DNA of 64,000 bases from Streptomyces sp. MJM8645 (GTDB lineage Bacteria; Actinomycetota; Actinomycetes; Streptomycetales; Streptomycetaceae), in contig NZ_LJJF01000001.1 in the NCBI RefSeq assembly GCF_001625365.1, positions 5,400,501-5,464,500 of the forward strand, given 5' to 3'. Below are positions 47,346 through 56,230 of the stretch, one piece after another. Each line of letters opens with the position of its first letter. The first letter of the stretch is position 1. A program made the position numbers and the translations under genes. Under the pieces are notes generated by a model. That model did no database searches. It was given only the letters and a program-made list of their open reading frames with translations, and was not told where the DNA came from.

Positions 47346-48266
47346 TCAGGACTCCCTGGCGCCACTCAGTGCGGCCCGGATGCTGTCCACCACCACGTCC
47401 AGCGGGGCGTCCGTCCGGGCGACTGTGATGAGCACCTCACCTCCAGGGCTGGCACTCAGTGCGCTCTCGGCCAGCACGTCACCGGGAGCCCCATTGGCAC
47501 CCGGTGCCACCAGGGAGCCGCGGCGTCTGGCACCCGGCGTGCTGGCGGCCCAGAAGGTCCGCCGGATCACCTCGAAGGAGTGGTCCAGCTGCGCCTCCAC
47601 GTCCCCGCGCCCGCCGGCCCGCAGCCAGCGCCGCAGCACGTGGTTGTGTGCCGCGACGACCGCCGCCGCCGACACCTCGGCCAGCATCGAGTCGTCCTCG
47701 CCGCCGCGCTGCCAGCCCGACGGGATGGACTCGCCGGTGTCGAAGCGGCCCAGCAGGTACCGGGTGAACAGCCGCTCGTACCGGGCCACCACGGCGATCT
47801 CCCGCTCGCGCAGCGCCGGGACCTGACGGATCAGCTGGTACCGCGCGACCGACACCCCCGGCGTCGAGGCGTACATCCGCAGCACCTCCTTGATGCCGCG
47901 GCAGACCACGTCCAGCGGGTGCTCCTCCGGCTCGGCGCTGGCCAGCAGGTCGGCCACCCGGACGAGGGTGTCGTCGTGGTCCGGGAAGATCGCCTCCTCC
48001 TTCGACCGGAAGTACCGGAAGAAGGTCCGCCGGGCCACCCCGGCGGCGGCCGCGATCTGGTCGACCGTGGTCTCCTCGTAGCCCTGCGAGGAGAACAGCT
48101 CCATCGCGGCGGTGGCCAGGTCCTGACGCATCTGCTGGCGCTGCGCCGCCGCCCGGCGGCTGCCCGGCCCCCCTTCCGGCCCGGTGCCCCCGGTCGAGGG
48201 GGTCGTCCGGTCGGCGCCGCGCGGTCCGGCGGAGTGCTGCGGGGTGGCTGACTGAACCCGATCCAT
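47346..48266 (-). CDS. TetR-family regulator of the ccr operon (candidate)
   Basis: A 306-residue regulator, longer than usual. A disordered 45-residue N-terminus precedes the helix-turn-helix: LATAAMELFSSQGYEETTVDQIAAAAGVARRTFFRYFRSKEE (hallmark VARRTFFRYFRSKEEAIF). The ligand domain follows to about residue 240, then a Ser/Ala/Gly-rich extension of about 65 residues. The ATG at 48266 is used. It lies directly upstream of ccr, with operator palindromes in the ccr promoter and one within its own 3' coding region, so control of the ethylmalonyl-CoA pathway is likely. The ligand may be an acyl-CoA (inference from family habit). Confidence 0.82.
   Translation of the reverse strand: MDRVQSATPQHSAGPRGADRTTPSTGGTGPEGGPGSRRAAAQRQQMRQDLATAAMELFSSQGYEETTVDQIAAAAGVARRTFFRYFRSKEEAIFPDHDDTLVRVADLLASAEPEEHPLDVVCRGIKEVLRMYASTPGVSVARYQLIRQVPALREREIAVVARYERLFTRYLLGRFDTGESIPSGWQRGGEDDSMLAEVSAAAVVAAHNHVLRRWLRAGGRGDVEAQLDHSFEVIRRTFWAASTPGARRRGSLVAPGANGAPGDVLAESALSASPGGEVLITVARTDAPLDVVVDSIRAALSGARES
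47495..47509. promoter_or_regulatory. Operator-like palindrome inside the tetR coding region
   Basis: TGGCACC-C-GGTGCCA differs at one base from the core of the ccr operator (47193-47207) and lies 300 bp away from it, near the 3' end of tetR. It may be a second binding site for looping or roadblock control. It could also be chance in G/C-rich coding sequence. Confidence 0.4.
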
Positions 48267-48432
48267 GTCCGGAACGCTACACGGCCCCGGCGGTTCGGCC
48301 GCGGCCCTTCCCCGACGGACCGGTGCGACCGGGCCGGTGACGGCCGGTCTGGGCCAGCGCGCGGACACCGTCCCCGGGCTCCAGCCCGGTCTGACCGGGC
48401 CCGACCCGGTCGCGGACGGCCCGGCCCCGGGC

Positions 48433-48458
48433 GGCGCCGCCTCGCGCGCGGCGGCGCC
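48433..48458 (-). terminator. Probable terminator of the 3-hydroxyacyl-CoA dehydrogenase gene
   Basis: A perfect 9-bp stem, GGCGCCGCC/GGCGGCGCC, with an 8-nt loop lies 17 bp after the stop at 48476, in the 209-bp gap that also holds the tetR promoter. No other feature is visible there. Confidence 0.55.
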
Positions 48459-48475
48459 CCCGGCAGCTGGCGTGG

Positions 48476-50251
48476 TCACCGGCGCGCGTGGTCGCGGAAG
48501 CCGCGGCCGGTCTTGCGGCCCAGGCAGCCGGCGGCGACCAGGTGCTCCAGCAGCGGTGCGGCCGCCAGGCCCGGCTCGCGGAACTCCTGGTGCAGCACCT
48601 GCTCGATGGTCAGCGAGACGTCCAGGCCGACCACGTCCAACAGCTCGAACGGGCCCATCGGGTAGCCGCAGCCCAGCTTCATCGCGGTGTCGATGTCGTC
48701 CACCGTCGCGTAGTGCTCCTGGAGCATCCGCACCGCGTCGTTCAGGTAGGGGAAGAGCAGCGCGTTGACGATGAAGCCGGCCCGGTCGCCGCACTCCACC
48801 GGGTGCTTGCGGACCGCGGCGGTCAGCTCCAGCACGGTCGCGGTGACGTCCGGAGCGGTCAGCACGGTGGAGACCACCTCGACCAGCTTCATGGCCGGCG
48901 CCGGGTTGAAGAAGTGCATGCCGATCACGTCCTGCGGCCGCGAGGTGGCGGTCGCGCAGCTGATCACCGGCAGCGAGGAGGTGGTGGTGGCGAGCACCGC
49001 GCCCGGCCTGACGATCTTGTCCAGGGCGGCGAACAGCTCGCGCTTGACCGTCAGGTCCTCGGCCACCGCCTCGATCACCAGGTCCACGTCGGCCAGTTCG
49101 GCGTACTGGCCGACCGGGGTGACCAGCGCTAGCGCGGCGTCCCGCGCCTGCGCGCTCAGCCGGCCCCGGTCGACCGCGCGCGCCAGCGACTTCGCCAGCT
49201 GCGCCTTGGCCCGGTCGGCCTTCTCCTGGCTGCGGGCGGCCAGCAGCACCGGGCGGCCGGCCTTGGCGAAGACCTCGGCGATGCCGGTCGCCATGGTGCC
49301 CGAGCCGCAGACGCCGACCGTGCGGACCTCCCGGCCCGCCACCGCGGCCCGCGCCGGGCCGGTCGCCGCGTCCACGGCCCTGGACGAGCCGGGCGCCTCG
49401 TAGGTGTAGAAGCCGCGGCCGGACTTGCGGCCCAGCAGCCCGGCCGCGACCAGCTGGCCGAGGATCGGGGCGGGCGCGTGCAGGCGGTCCCGGGACTGCT
49501 CGTACATCGCCTCCAGGACGGTCCGCGCGGTGTCCACGCCGATCAGGTCGAGCAGCGCCAGCGGGCCCATCGGCAGGCCGCAGCCGAGCCGCATCGCGGC
49601 GTCGATGTCCTCCCGGGAGGCGTACTTGGACTCGTACATCGCGGCGGCCTGGTTCAGGTACGCGAACAGCAGGCCGTTGACCACGAAGCCGGCCCGGTCG
49701 CCGGCCGCCACCGGCTCCTTGCCGAGGTCCCGGGCGAACGCGGCGGCGTCCTCGGCGACCTGCGGGGAGGTCAGCACCGTGCGGACCACCTCGACCAGCT
49801 TCATGCTGTGCACCGGGTTGAAGAAGTGCAGGCCCAGCACCCGCTCCGGGCGGGCGGTCGCGGCGGCGATCCGGGTCACCGAGAGCGCGGTGGTGCCGGT
49901 GGCCAGCACCGTCCCCGCCGGGCAGATCCGGTCCAGCTCGGCGAAGAGCTCCCGCTTCAGCTCCAGCTGCTCGGGCACCTCCTCGATCACCAGCTCGGCC
50001 CCGGCGGCGGCCGACAGCTCGTGGCCGACCGAGATCAGCGCCAGCAGCGCGGTGCGCTCCCCGGCGGTGATCCGCTCCCGGTCGACCGCGTGCGCGGTCG
50101 CCTCCTCGATCCGGGCCAGTGCCCGGGCGGCAGAGTCCTCGGTGGCCTCGATGCCGATCACCCGGCGGCCGCTCCTGGCGACGGCCACCGCGACACCGGC
50201 ACCCATCGTGCCGAGGCCGACGACGGCGACCGTGGAAAAGGGACGCTCCAT
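48476..50251 (-). CDS. Tandem-duplicated 3-hydroxyacyl-CoA dehydrogenase
   Basis: A 591-residue protein made of two complete 3-hydroxybutyryl-CoA dehydrogenase units in series (about 1-285 and 305-591). Each unit has an NAD(P) Rossmann motif (VAVVGLGTMGAGVAVAVA; VGVCGSGTMATGIAEVFA), the catalytic histidine segment GLHFFNPVHSMKLVEVV / GMHFFNPAPAMKLVEVV, a glutamate in IEEVPEQ / IEAVAED, and a C-terminal helical domain (MRLGCGLPMGPLALLDLIG / MKLGCGYPMGPFELLDVVG). It would reduce acetoacetyl-CoA to 3-hydroxybutyryl-CoA, the precursor of crotonyl-CoA for Ccr. Both catalytic sites look intact. It lies just upstream of tetR on the same strand but ends in its own hairpin. Confidence 0.9.
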   Translation of the reverse strand: MERPFSTVAVVGLGTMGAGVAVAVARSGRRVIGIEATEDSAARALARIEEATAHAVDRERITAGERTALLALISVGHELSAAAGAELVIEEVPEQLELKRELFAELDRICPAGTVLATGTTALSVTRIAAATARPERVLGLHFFNPVHSMKLVEVVRTVLTSPQVAEDAAAFARDLGKEPVAAGDRAGFVVNGLLFAYLNQAAAMYESKYASREDIDAAMRLGCGLPMGPLALLDLIGVDTARTVLEAMYEQSRDRLHAPAPILGQLVAAGLLGRKSGRGFYTYEAPGSSRAVDAATGPARAAVAGREVRTVGVCGSGTMATGIAEVFAKAGRPVLLAARSQEKADRAKAQLAKSLARAVDRGRLSAQARDAALALVTPVGQYAELADVDLVIEAVAEDLTVKRELFAALDKIVRPGAVLATTTSSLPVISCATATSRPQDVIGMHFFNPAPAMKLVEVVSTVLTAPDVTATVLELTAAVRKHPVECGDRAGFIVNALLFPYLNDAVRMLQEHYATVDDIDTAMKLGCGYPMGPFELLDVVGLDVSLTIEQVLHQEFREPGLAAAPLLEHLVAAGCLGRKTGRGFRDHARR

Positions 50252-50781
50252 CTGTCCTGACTCCTAGTCCTGAAGGGCCCGCGCACGCCCCGGCGGGCAG
50301 GCCGCCGCGCCCGCGCGTGCGGCGGGGGCGGCCGCCGCCGGGGGAGGGTCCGCGCGCGGGGCTGGGGAGATGACGGGTTCCGGCACACGGCCCCGGCGGC
50401 CGGTCCGCTCCGGCCGAACTGAGGGGTGTGCCGTGGTGCTCAGGCGCTCAAGGGTGAAAGGAAGCGGCTCTGATACGAGGAAGGAGACCCGGCCCGCCGC
50501 GGTTCGCGGCGCCGGCCGGTGAATGACGCACCGCGCGCCCGCCGTGGACACGGCGACCGCAGGCCCCCGCCGGTGCGGCTCCCGTAGCCCGGCGGTGGTG
50601 CGTCCGGCCACTGTAGCGAAGCTACCTGCGAGTAGGAAGGGGTGTGGGCGTCACAAAAGGCATCCGGACGGCGGGGCGGGGTCCGGCGGCGGCCCGAACG
50701 GGTGAACGGGCGGACGGGCGTCCACCGGGACCACCCGATAGGGGAGTTACCCGGCCGCGGCGGGCGGGGCAGCATGGGGGC
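50252..50781. other. Gene-free divergent promoter region
   Basis: No coding frame is convincing in these 530 bp between the dehydrogenase gene (-) and the glutamine-synthetase-like gene (+). A small palindrome GTAGC-GAA-GCTAC (50613-50625), followed by a further GTAG at 50632, is the only clear symmetric site and could bind a regulator of either gene. Confidence 0.45.
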
Positions 50782-52236
50782 ATGACCCTCGGAACCGCCG
50801 CCGGCCCCGCCGCGTCCGCCTCCGGCTCCACCGGCCCGGCCGGAGGCCTCGGTGGGCACCTCGCCGCCGTCACGCTGCCCCCGAGCGCCGCGCGCGTCGA
50901 ACAGGCAGAGGCCGCCGTCGACCGGCTGCGCACCGCCGCCGTCGACGCGGTGGCCGTCACCTGGGTGGACAACGCGGGCATCACCCGGGTCAAGGCCGTC
51001 CCGCTGGGCGCCCTGGTGCACGCCGCGCAGTGGGGCGTCGGTACCGCACCCTGCTTCGACGTCTTCCTCGCCGACGACGGCATCACCACCAGCCCGAGCG
51101 CCGGCGGCCCCACCGGGGACCTGCGGCTCTACCCCGACCTCGACCGGGTCGTCCCGCTGGCCGCCCAGCCCGGCTGGGCCTGGGCCCCGGGGGACCGGCA
51201 CACCCAGGCCGGCACCCCGCACCCCGGCTGCCAGCGGCTGTTCGCCCGCCGGATGGAGGCCGCGGCCGCCGAGCGCGGGCTGACCCTGCGGGCCGGCATC
51301 GAGGTCGAGTGGGTGGTCGCCCTCGCCGGCGGCCCGCAGGACGAGCCGCAGTACCCGACGCACGGCCCCGCGTACGGGATGCACCGGCTCACCGACCTCA
51401 CCGACTATCTGCGGGACGTCCTGCGCGCCCTCGGCGAGCAGGGGCTGACCGTCCTGCAGATCCACCCCGAGTACGCCCCGGGCCAGTTCGAGGTCTCGGT
51501 GGCCCCCGAGGGTCCGGTCGGCGCCGCCGACACCTCCGTCCTGGTCCGGCACACCGTGCGGGCCGTCTCCGCCCGGCACGGCCTGCGGGTCTCCTTCGCC
51601 CCCGTGGTCGAGCCCGGCGCGGTCGGCAACGGCGGGCACCTGCACCTGAGCCTCTGGCGGGACGGCCGCAACCTCGGCCACGGCGGCCCCGGCCCGCACG
51701 GCCTGACCGCCGAGGCCGAGGGCTTCCTCGCCGGGGTGCTCGGCGCGCTGCCCGAACTCCTGGTGCTGGGCTGCTCCAGCCCCGCCGGCTACCTGCGGCT
51801 GGTGCCCTCGCACTGGGCCGGCGCCTACCAGTGCTGGGGCCTGGAGAACCGCGAGGCCGCGCTGCGCCTGGTGACGGGCTCCACGGGGGAGCGGGCCGAC
51901 GCCGCCAACGCCGAGGTCAAGTGCTTCGACGCCAGCGCCAATCCGTACCTGGCGGTCGGCGCGGTGCTCGCCGCCGGTCTCGCCGGCCTCGACCAACACC
52001 GGGAGCTGCCACCGGAGTTCACCGGCGACCCGGCCGCCGCCGAGCCCGGCGCGGTGCCCCGGCTGCCGACCGGTCCGGCGCAGGCGCTGGCCGCGTACGA
52101 GCGCTCGGCGGTGCTGCGCGAGGCGCTCGGCGGGCCGCTGTACGAGGCGGTGCTGGCGGTGCGCCGGGCGGAGGGCGAGCAGTACGCCGCCGCCACCCCC
52201 GAGCAGTTGGTCGCCGCCACCCGCTGGCGGTACTGA
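50782..52236 (+). CDS. Glutamine-synthetase-like gamma-glutamyl ligase
   Basis: A 484-residue member of the glutamine synthetase superfamily that is probably not the housekeeping enzyme. The N-terminal domain has VTWVDNAGITRVKAVPL. The catalytic domain has AGIEVEWVVAL (metal glutamates), HPEYAPGQFEVSVAP, NGGHLHLSLW (ATP/metal site), and ENREAALRLVTGS with the substrate arginine replaced in a family-typical way. Streptomycete GlnA2/GlnA3/GlnA4-type paralogues glutamylate polyamines or ethanolamine; this one pairs instead with a FluG-type amidohydrolase 3 nt downstream, so the amine substrate may be released by that hydrolase, or the product cleaved by it. Confidence 0.8.
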   Translation: MTLGTAAGPAASASGSTGPAGGLGGHLAAVTLPPSAARVEQAEAAVDRLRTAAVDAVAVTWVDNAGITRVKAVPLGALVHAAQWGVGTAPCFDVFLADDGITTSPSAGGPTGDLRLYPDLDRVVPLAAQPGWAWAPGDRHTQAGTPHPGCQRLFARRMEAAAAERGLTLRAGIEVEWVVALAGGPQDEPQYPTHGPAYGMHRLTDLTDYLRDVLRALGEQGLTVLQIHPEYAPGQFEVSVAPEGPVGAADTSVLVRHTVRAVSARHGLRVSFAPVVEPGAVGNGGHLHLSLWRDGRNLGHGGPGPHGLTAEAEGFLAGVLGALPELLVLGCSSPAGYLRLVPSHWAGAYQCWGLENREAALRLVTGSTGERADAANAEVKCFDASANPYLAVGAVLAAGLAGLDQHRELPPEFTGDPAAAEPGAVPRLPTGPAQALAAYERSAVLREALGGPLYEAVLAVRRAEGEQYAAATPEQLVAATRWRY

Positions 52237-52239
52237 CCG

Positions 52240-53376
52240 GTGCACGCCGGGGCCCCGGCGGTGCCCGCGCTGGTCGACCACCACTGCCACAGCGTGGTGG
52301 CGGCCGACCTCGCCGACGACGCCCTGGCCGGGCTGCTCACCGAGTCCGACCGGCCGCCCGCGCCCGGCTGTTCGCCCTTCGACAGTGCGCTCGGCCTGGC
52401 CGTCCGGCGCTGGTGCCCGCCCGTCCTCGGCCTGCCCGCGCACGCCCCGGCCGCCGACTACCTGGCCCGGCGGCGGGAGCTGGGCGGCGCCGAGGCCACC
52501 CGCCGGCTGCTGGCCGCGGCCGGGCTGGACACCTGCCTGGTGGACACCGGGCTGACCGCCGCCGCGGGCCTTCCGTTGCTGCCGCTCGGCGAACTGGCCG
52601 CGGCCGCCGGGGCGGTGGTGCACGAGGTGGTCCGGCTGGAGTCGGTGGCCGAAACGGTGGCGGGCCAGGCCGAGTCCTGGCCGCAGGCCGTCGGGGAGGC
52701 GCTGGCGGCGGCCGCCGCGGATGCGGTCGCGGTCAAGTCGGTGCTCGCCTACCGGCACGGCCTGGCCGCCCCCGCCGAACGGCCCGCGCGGGCGGCCGTG
52801 GTGGCCGCGGCCGGCACCTGGCTGCGCGGCGGGCGGGGCCGGCTGGCCGATCCGGTGCTGCTGCACCACCTGCTCTGGACGGCCGTGGACGTCTGTGCCG
52901 GGCTGGGCCTGCCGCTCCAACTCCACACCGGCTTCGGCGATCCCGACCTCACCCTGCACCGGGCCGATCCGTCGCTGCTGACCGGTTTCGTGCGCGCCGC
53001 CGAGCCGAGCGGCGTCCCGCTGGTGCTGCTGCACTGCTACCCGTACCACCGCCAGGCCGGGTGGCTGGCCCAGGCCTTCCCGACGGTGTACACCGACCTC
53101 GGGCTGACCGCCTCCTACACCGGCCCGCGGGTGGCTGCGGTGCTGGGCGAGATGCTGGAACTGACGCCGTTCGGCAAGCTGTTGTTCTCCACCGACGCGT
53201 ACGGGCTGCCCGAGTTGTACCTGGTGGGCGCCGCCCAGTTCCGGTACGGACTGGGGGCGGTGCTGGCCGACTGGCAGGCGGGTGGCGCCTGTTCGGCGGC
53301 GGACGCGCAGCGGCTGGCCCGGTTGGTCGCCGCCGACAACGCCCGGACGCTGTACTCACTGCCCGGCGCACCGTAG
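52240..53376 (+). CDS. FluG-type amidohydrolase
   Basis: A 378-residue TIM-barrel hydrolase of the Amidohydro_2/FluG N-terminal type. Metal-site features are LVDHHCHSVV (H-x-H), a lysine in AVAVKSVLAYRHGL, LQLHTGFGDPD, VLLHCYPYHRQA, and the aspartate in FSTDAYGLPE. The GTG start is 3 nt after the stop of the glutamine-synthetase-like gene. In fungi FluG joins these same two domains, amidohydrolase first, in one chain; here they are two genes in the opposite order. Gamma-glutamyl amide turnover is a reasonable guess. Confidence 0.8.
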   Translation: MHAGAPAVPALVDHHCHSVVAADLADDALAGLLTESDRPPAPGCSPFDSALGLAVRRWCPPVLGLPAHAPAADYLARRRELGGAEATRRLLAAAGLDTCLVDTGLTAAAGLPLLPLGELAAAAGAVVHEVVRLESVAETVAGQAESWPQAVGEALAAAAADAVAVKSVLAYRHGLAAPAERPARAAVVAAAGTWLRGGRGRLADPVLLHHLLWTAVDVCAGLGLPLQLHTGFGDPDLTLHRADPSLLTGFVRAAEPSGVPLVLLHCYPYHRQAGWLAQAFPTVYTDLGLTASYTGPRVAAVLGEMLELTPFGKLLFSTDAYGLPELYLVGAAQFRYGLGAVLADWQAGGACSAADAQRLARLVAADNARTLYSLPGAP

Positions 53377-53420
53377 CACGTCGACGGACCATCACTTTTT
53401 AACACTCTTCAATTCTGTTG

Positions 53421-53467
53421 ACATGTTGGGCCTCCGGACTCCTCGGTTCCGATGTTGGCCAACATGT
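53421..53467. promoter_or_regulatory. Palindromic operator region upstream of the secreted protease gene
   Basis: A perfect 14-bp palindrome, ATGTTGGCCAACAT (53452-53465), has a further half-site ACATGTTGG at 53421-53429, making a longer inverted repeat ACATGTTGG/CCAACATGT. The block is unusually AT-rich and lies 120-165 bp before the protease ATG. TTGACA at 53418-53423 could be a -35, but no good -10 follows at the right distance. Confidence 0.5.
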
Positions 53468-53584
53468 GACGATTAGATGACTACCTCTTGCGCTTATCAG
53501 CGAATATTCATTAGCGTCCCGATCATTCCAGGCGCACCTGCCACACCGCAGCTGCCGCATGACGACTCGGGAGGGCCAACCCCT

Positions 53585-55072
53585 ATGAGAGTTCCTCGGA
53601 TCAGCCGGACCCGGTTCGCGGCGGTGGGCCTCGTGCTCGCCACCGCCGGCGCCCTCGCGCTCCCGGCCGGCACCGCCGTCGCGGCCCCCTCGGCGGGCTC
53701 GACGACCGGTCCGCTGCTCAGCTACGTCGTCAACACCAAGGCCAACCACGGCCAGGTGCAGAAGGTCGAGAAGGCGATCACCGCCCTCGGCGGCTCGGTG
53801 GTGTACTCGTACGAGCAGATCGGCGTCGTCATCGCCCGCTCGGACGACACCGCGTTCGCGCAGAAGCTGCGTCAGGCCAAGGGCGTCGACTCCGTCGGTG
53901 CCAGCCGCACCAAGGGCATCACCGCCGCCGACCAGGCCAAGGCCGACGTCGCCGCCGAGCCCTCCGCCGCGCCCGCCGCCGGTCAGGAGCCGTACGAGGC
54001 CAACCAGTGGGACATGCGCCAGATCGGTGTCGACAAGGCGCACAAGCTCTCGCTCGGCAGCCGCAACGTCACCGTCGGCGTGCTGGACTCCGGCATCGAC
54101 GCGACGCACGAGGACCTGGCCGCCAACGTGGACGCCTCGCAGTCGGTCTCCTGCATCGACGGCGGCAAGCCGAACACCGACTGGAAGTCCTGGCAGCCCA
54201 CCACCAGCGACCACGGCACCCACGTGGCCGGCACGATCGGCGCCGCCAAGAACGGCAAGGGCGTCGTCGGCATCGCCCCGAACGTGAAGCTGGCCGCGGT
54301 CAAGGTCGTCGACGACGGCGGGTTCATCTACCCCGAGTACGCGATCTGCGGCTTCGTGTGGGCCGGTGAGCACCAGTTCAAGGTGACCAACAACAGCTAC
54401 TACGTCGACCCGTGGATGTTCAACTGCCCGAACGACAAGGACCAGGCCGCGATCAGCGCCGCCGTCCGCAAGGCGGTCTCGTTCTCGCAGCGCAAGGGCG
54501 TCCTCAACGTCGCCGCGGCGGGCAACGAGAACATCGACCTGGCGCACAAGACCGTTGACGTCTCCAGCCCGGACGACACCACCAAGGTGACCCGCCCGGT
54601 CACCAACGACTGCCTGTCGCTGCCGACCGAGCTGCCCGGTGTCATCGCCGTCTCCTCGGTGGGCGTCAAGGGCGACAAGGCGTACTACTCCAGCTACGGC
54701 AAGGGCGTCGTGACCGTCGCCGCGCCGGGTGGCGACCGCCGCTACCAGCTCCCGGACACCCCGGACAAGGACGGTCGGATCCTCTCCACCATCCCGGGCA
54801 ACAAGTACGGCTACATGCAGGGCACCTCGATGGCCACCCCGCACGTCGTCGGCGTGGTCGCGCTGCTCGCCAGCACCTTCCCGTGGGCCAACCCGGACGA
54901 GCTGACCGAGCTGCTCACCAACCAGGCGGAGTCGCACCCCTGCCCGACCGGCGAGTACAACCCGGGCGGCACCGGCGCGTACAAGGCCACCTGCGAGGGC
55001 GGCGCGGACGACAACGGCTTCTACGGCGCGGGCATCATCAACGCCGAGAAGGCGGTCCAGTGGTGGCGCTGA
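53585..55072 (+). CDS. Secreted S8-family (subtilisin-like) serine protease
   Basis: A 495-residue exported preproprotease. The signal peptide (RISRTRFAAVGLVLATAGALAL..., cleavage near AVAAPS) is followed by an inhibitor-I9-like propeptide (about 40-120, LSYVVNTKANHGQVQKVEKA). The catalytic domain has the triad Asp in VGVLDSGIDATH, His in SDHGTHVAGTIG, Ser in GTSMATPHVVG, and the oxyanion Asn in VTNNSYYVD. Cysteine pairs (SCIDGG, AICGF, FNCPND, NDCLSL, HPCPTG, ATCEGG) suggest disulfides. Conserved LSTIPGNKYGYM precedes the Ser motif. The ATG at 53585 follows GGGAGGG. It is monocistronic, with a strong terminator. Confidence 0.93.
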   Translation: MRVPRISRTRFAAVGLVLATAGALALPAGTAVAAPSAGSTTGPLLSYVVNTKANHGQVQKVEKAITALGGSVVYSYEQIGVVIARSDDTAFAQKLRQAKGVDSVGASRTKGITAADQAKADVAAEPSAAPAAGQEPYEANQWDMRQIGVDKAHKLSLGSRNVTVGVLDSGIDATHEDLAANVDASQSVSCIDGGKPNTDWKSWQPTTSDHGTHVAGTIGAAKNGKGVVGIAPNVKLAAVKVVDDGGFIYPEYAICGFVWAGEHQFKVTNNSYYVDPWMFNCPNDKDQAAISAAVRKAVSFSQRKGVLNVAAAGNENIDLAHKTVDVSSPDDTTKVTRPVTNDCLSLPTELPGVIAVSSVGVKGDKAYYSSYGKGVVTVAAPGGDRRYQLPDTPDKDGRILSTIPGNKYGYMQGTSMATPHVVGVVALLASTFPWANPDELTELLTNQAESHPCPTGEYNPGGTGAYKATCEGGADDNGFYGAGIINAEKAVQWWR

Positions 55073-55106
55073 CGCGCTGACCACGGCGACACCTGAACAC
55101 TGAGTC

Positions 55107-55136
55107 GGGGAGCGGGCCCATCCGGGTCCGCTCCCC
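55107..55136 (+). terminator. Terminator of the protease gene
   Basis: A 13-bp stem with one G-U pair joins GGGGAGCGGGCCC to GGGTCCGCTCCCC across a 4-nt loop, 34 bp after the protease stop and before the convergent kinase gene. Confidence 0.83.
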
Positions 55137-55213
55137 GGTCGTTTCCGGGCCACCGTGCCCGGGCCCTGCCCGGCCCGCGCCCGGCCGACTTCCACGGGCG
55201 GGCCCCGGCCCAC

Positions 55214-56107
55214 TCACTCGACGTGCTGGTCCCAGCCCGTCTCCACCGACGGCTTGCCGTGCAGGTCCGGGACTTCCTGGAGCCAGGCGGGCCGGCCGGC
55301 CCGCGTCCGGGCCTCCCGGCGGCGTTCGGCCTCGCGCAGCTGCTCGGGGGTGGCGAAGCCCTCCGGGAGCCACTGCGCGGAGAGCACCACCCGGGCGGCC
55401 AGGTGGGTCACGTAGGCGTGCCGGACGGCGGCCACCGAGTCGAAGCCGGGCTCGTCGGCCAGCCACTCGTCCGGGACGAGCGCCAGCACCTCCTCCAGCA
55501 GGCCGACGGTGACCAGCGGGCCGAGCTCCTCGTCGGCCAGCCGGACGTCCGGGGCCGCGCCGCCCAGCGCGTGCGCGCTGAGGTCGTAGCGCTTGCCGAC
55601 CGCCGCCTCGGCGGTGGCCCAGCGGTGGTGGAAGATCAGCGCGGCGCCGTTGTCGATCAGCCAGAGCCGTCCGTGCCAGACCACCAGGTTGGGGTTGTGG
55701 ACGGTGCGGTCGACGTTGCCGGTGAGGGCGTCCAGCCAGACCACCCGCCCGGCCTCGGCGGAGTCCACCGGGATCATGCCCGGCCGGTAGTCCCGCGCGC
55801 CGGGCAGCAGGTCCATCCCGAGGTTGAGGCCGCCGCTGGCCTTGAGCATGTCCTGGATCTCGGTGTCGGGCTCGTCCGCGGCGACGGCCGGATCGAAGTC
55901 CACCAGCCGCAGCTCGGGGACGCGCAGGCCGAGCCGCCGGGCCAGCTCGCCGACGATCACCTCCGCGACCAGCGCCTTGCGGCCCTGCGCGGCGCCGGTG
56001 AACTTGACCACGTAGGTTCCCAGGTCGTCGGTCTCCACCACACCGGGGACGGAACCGCCGGACCGCAGCGGGTCGACGTAGCGCACTGCTGTCACCAGAT
56101 CGAGCAC
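55214..56107 (-). CDS. HipA-family kinase, orphan
   Basis: A 297-residue protein of the HipA-like Ser/Thr kinase group common in actinobacteria. DDLGTYVVKFTGAAQGRKALVAEVIVGELARRLGL holds the ATP-binding lysine (VVKF), the catalytic loop is LTGNVDRTVHNPNL (D and N), and the metal motif is LWLIDNGAALIFHH. The GTG at 56107 gives VLDLVTAVRYVDP; an in-frame GTG three codons earlier is possible. There is no HipB-like antitoxin beside it, so it is not a recognisable toxin-antitoxin pair. The target is unknown. Confidence 0.75.
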   Translation of the reverse strand: MLDLVTAVRYVDPLRSGGSVPGVVETDDLGTYVVKFTGAAQGRKALVAEVIVGELARRLGLRVPELRLVDFDPAVAADEPDTEIQDMLKASGGLNLGMDLLPGARDYRPGMIPVDSAEAGRVVWLDALTGNVDRTVHNPNLVVWHGRLWLIDNGAALIFHHRWATAEAAVGKRYDLSAHALGGAAPDVRLADEELGPLVTVGLLEEVLALVPDEWLADEPGFDSVAAVRHAYVTHLAARVVLSAQWLPEGFATPEQLREAERRREARTRAGRPAWLQEVPDLHGKPSVETGWDQHVE

Positions 56108-56230
56108 ACCGGCCACCCTATCCCGCCGCCCCGCCACCTCTGCGGGCCGTCCGGTAGGCCTGCGCCCCCGGCGCTGTGATTGGCTTGCCGGTGACAATCG
56201 GAAGACCAAACGGACGAGGAGAGCAAGGCC

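Noticed and set aside
55214..56107. HipBA toxin-antitoxin module
   Set aside because: No small helix-turn-helix gene lies on either side of the HipA-like kinase.
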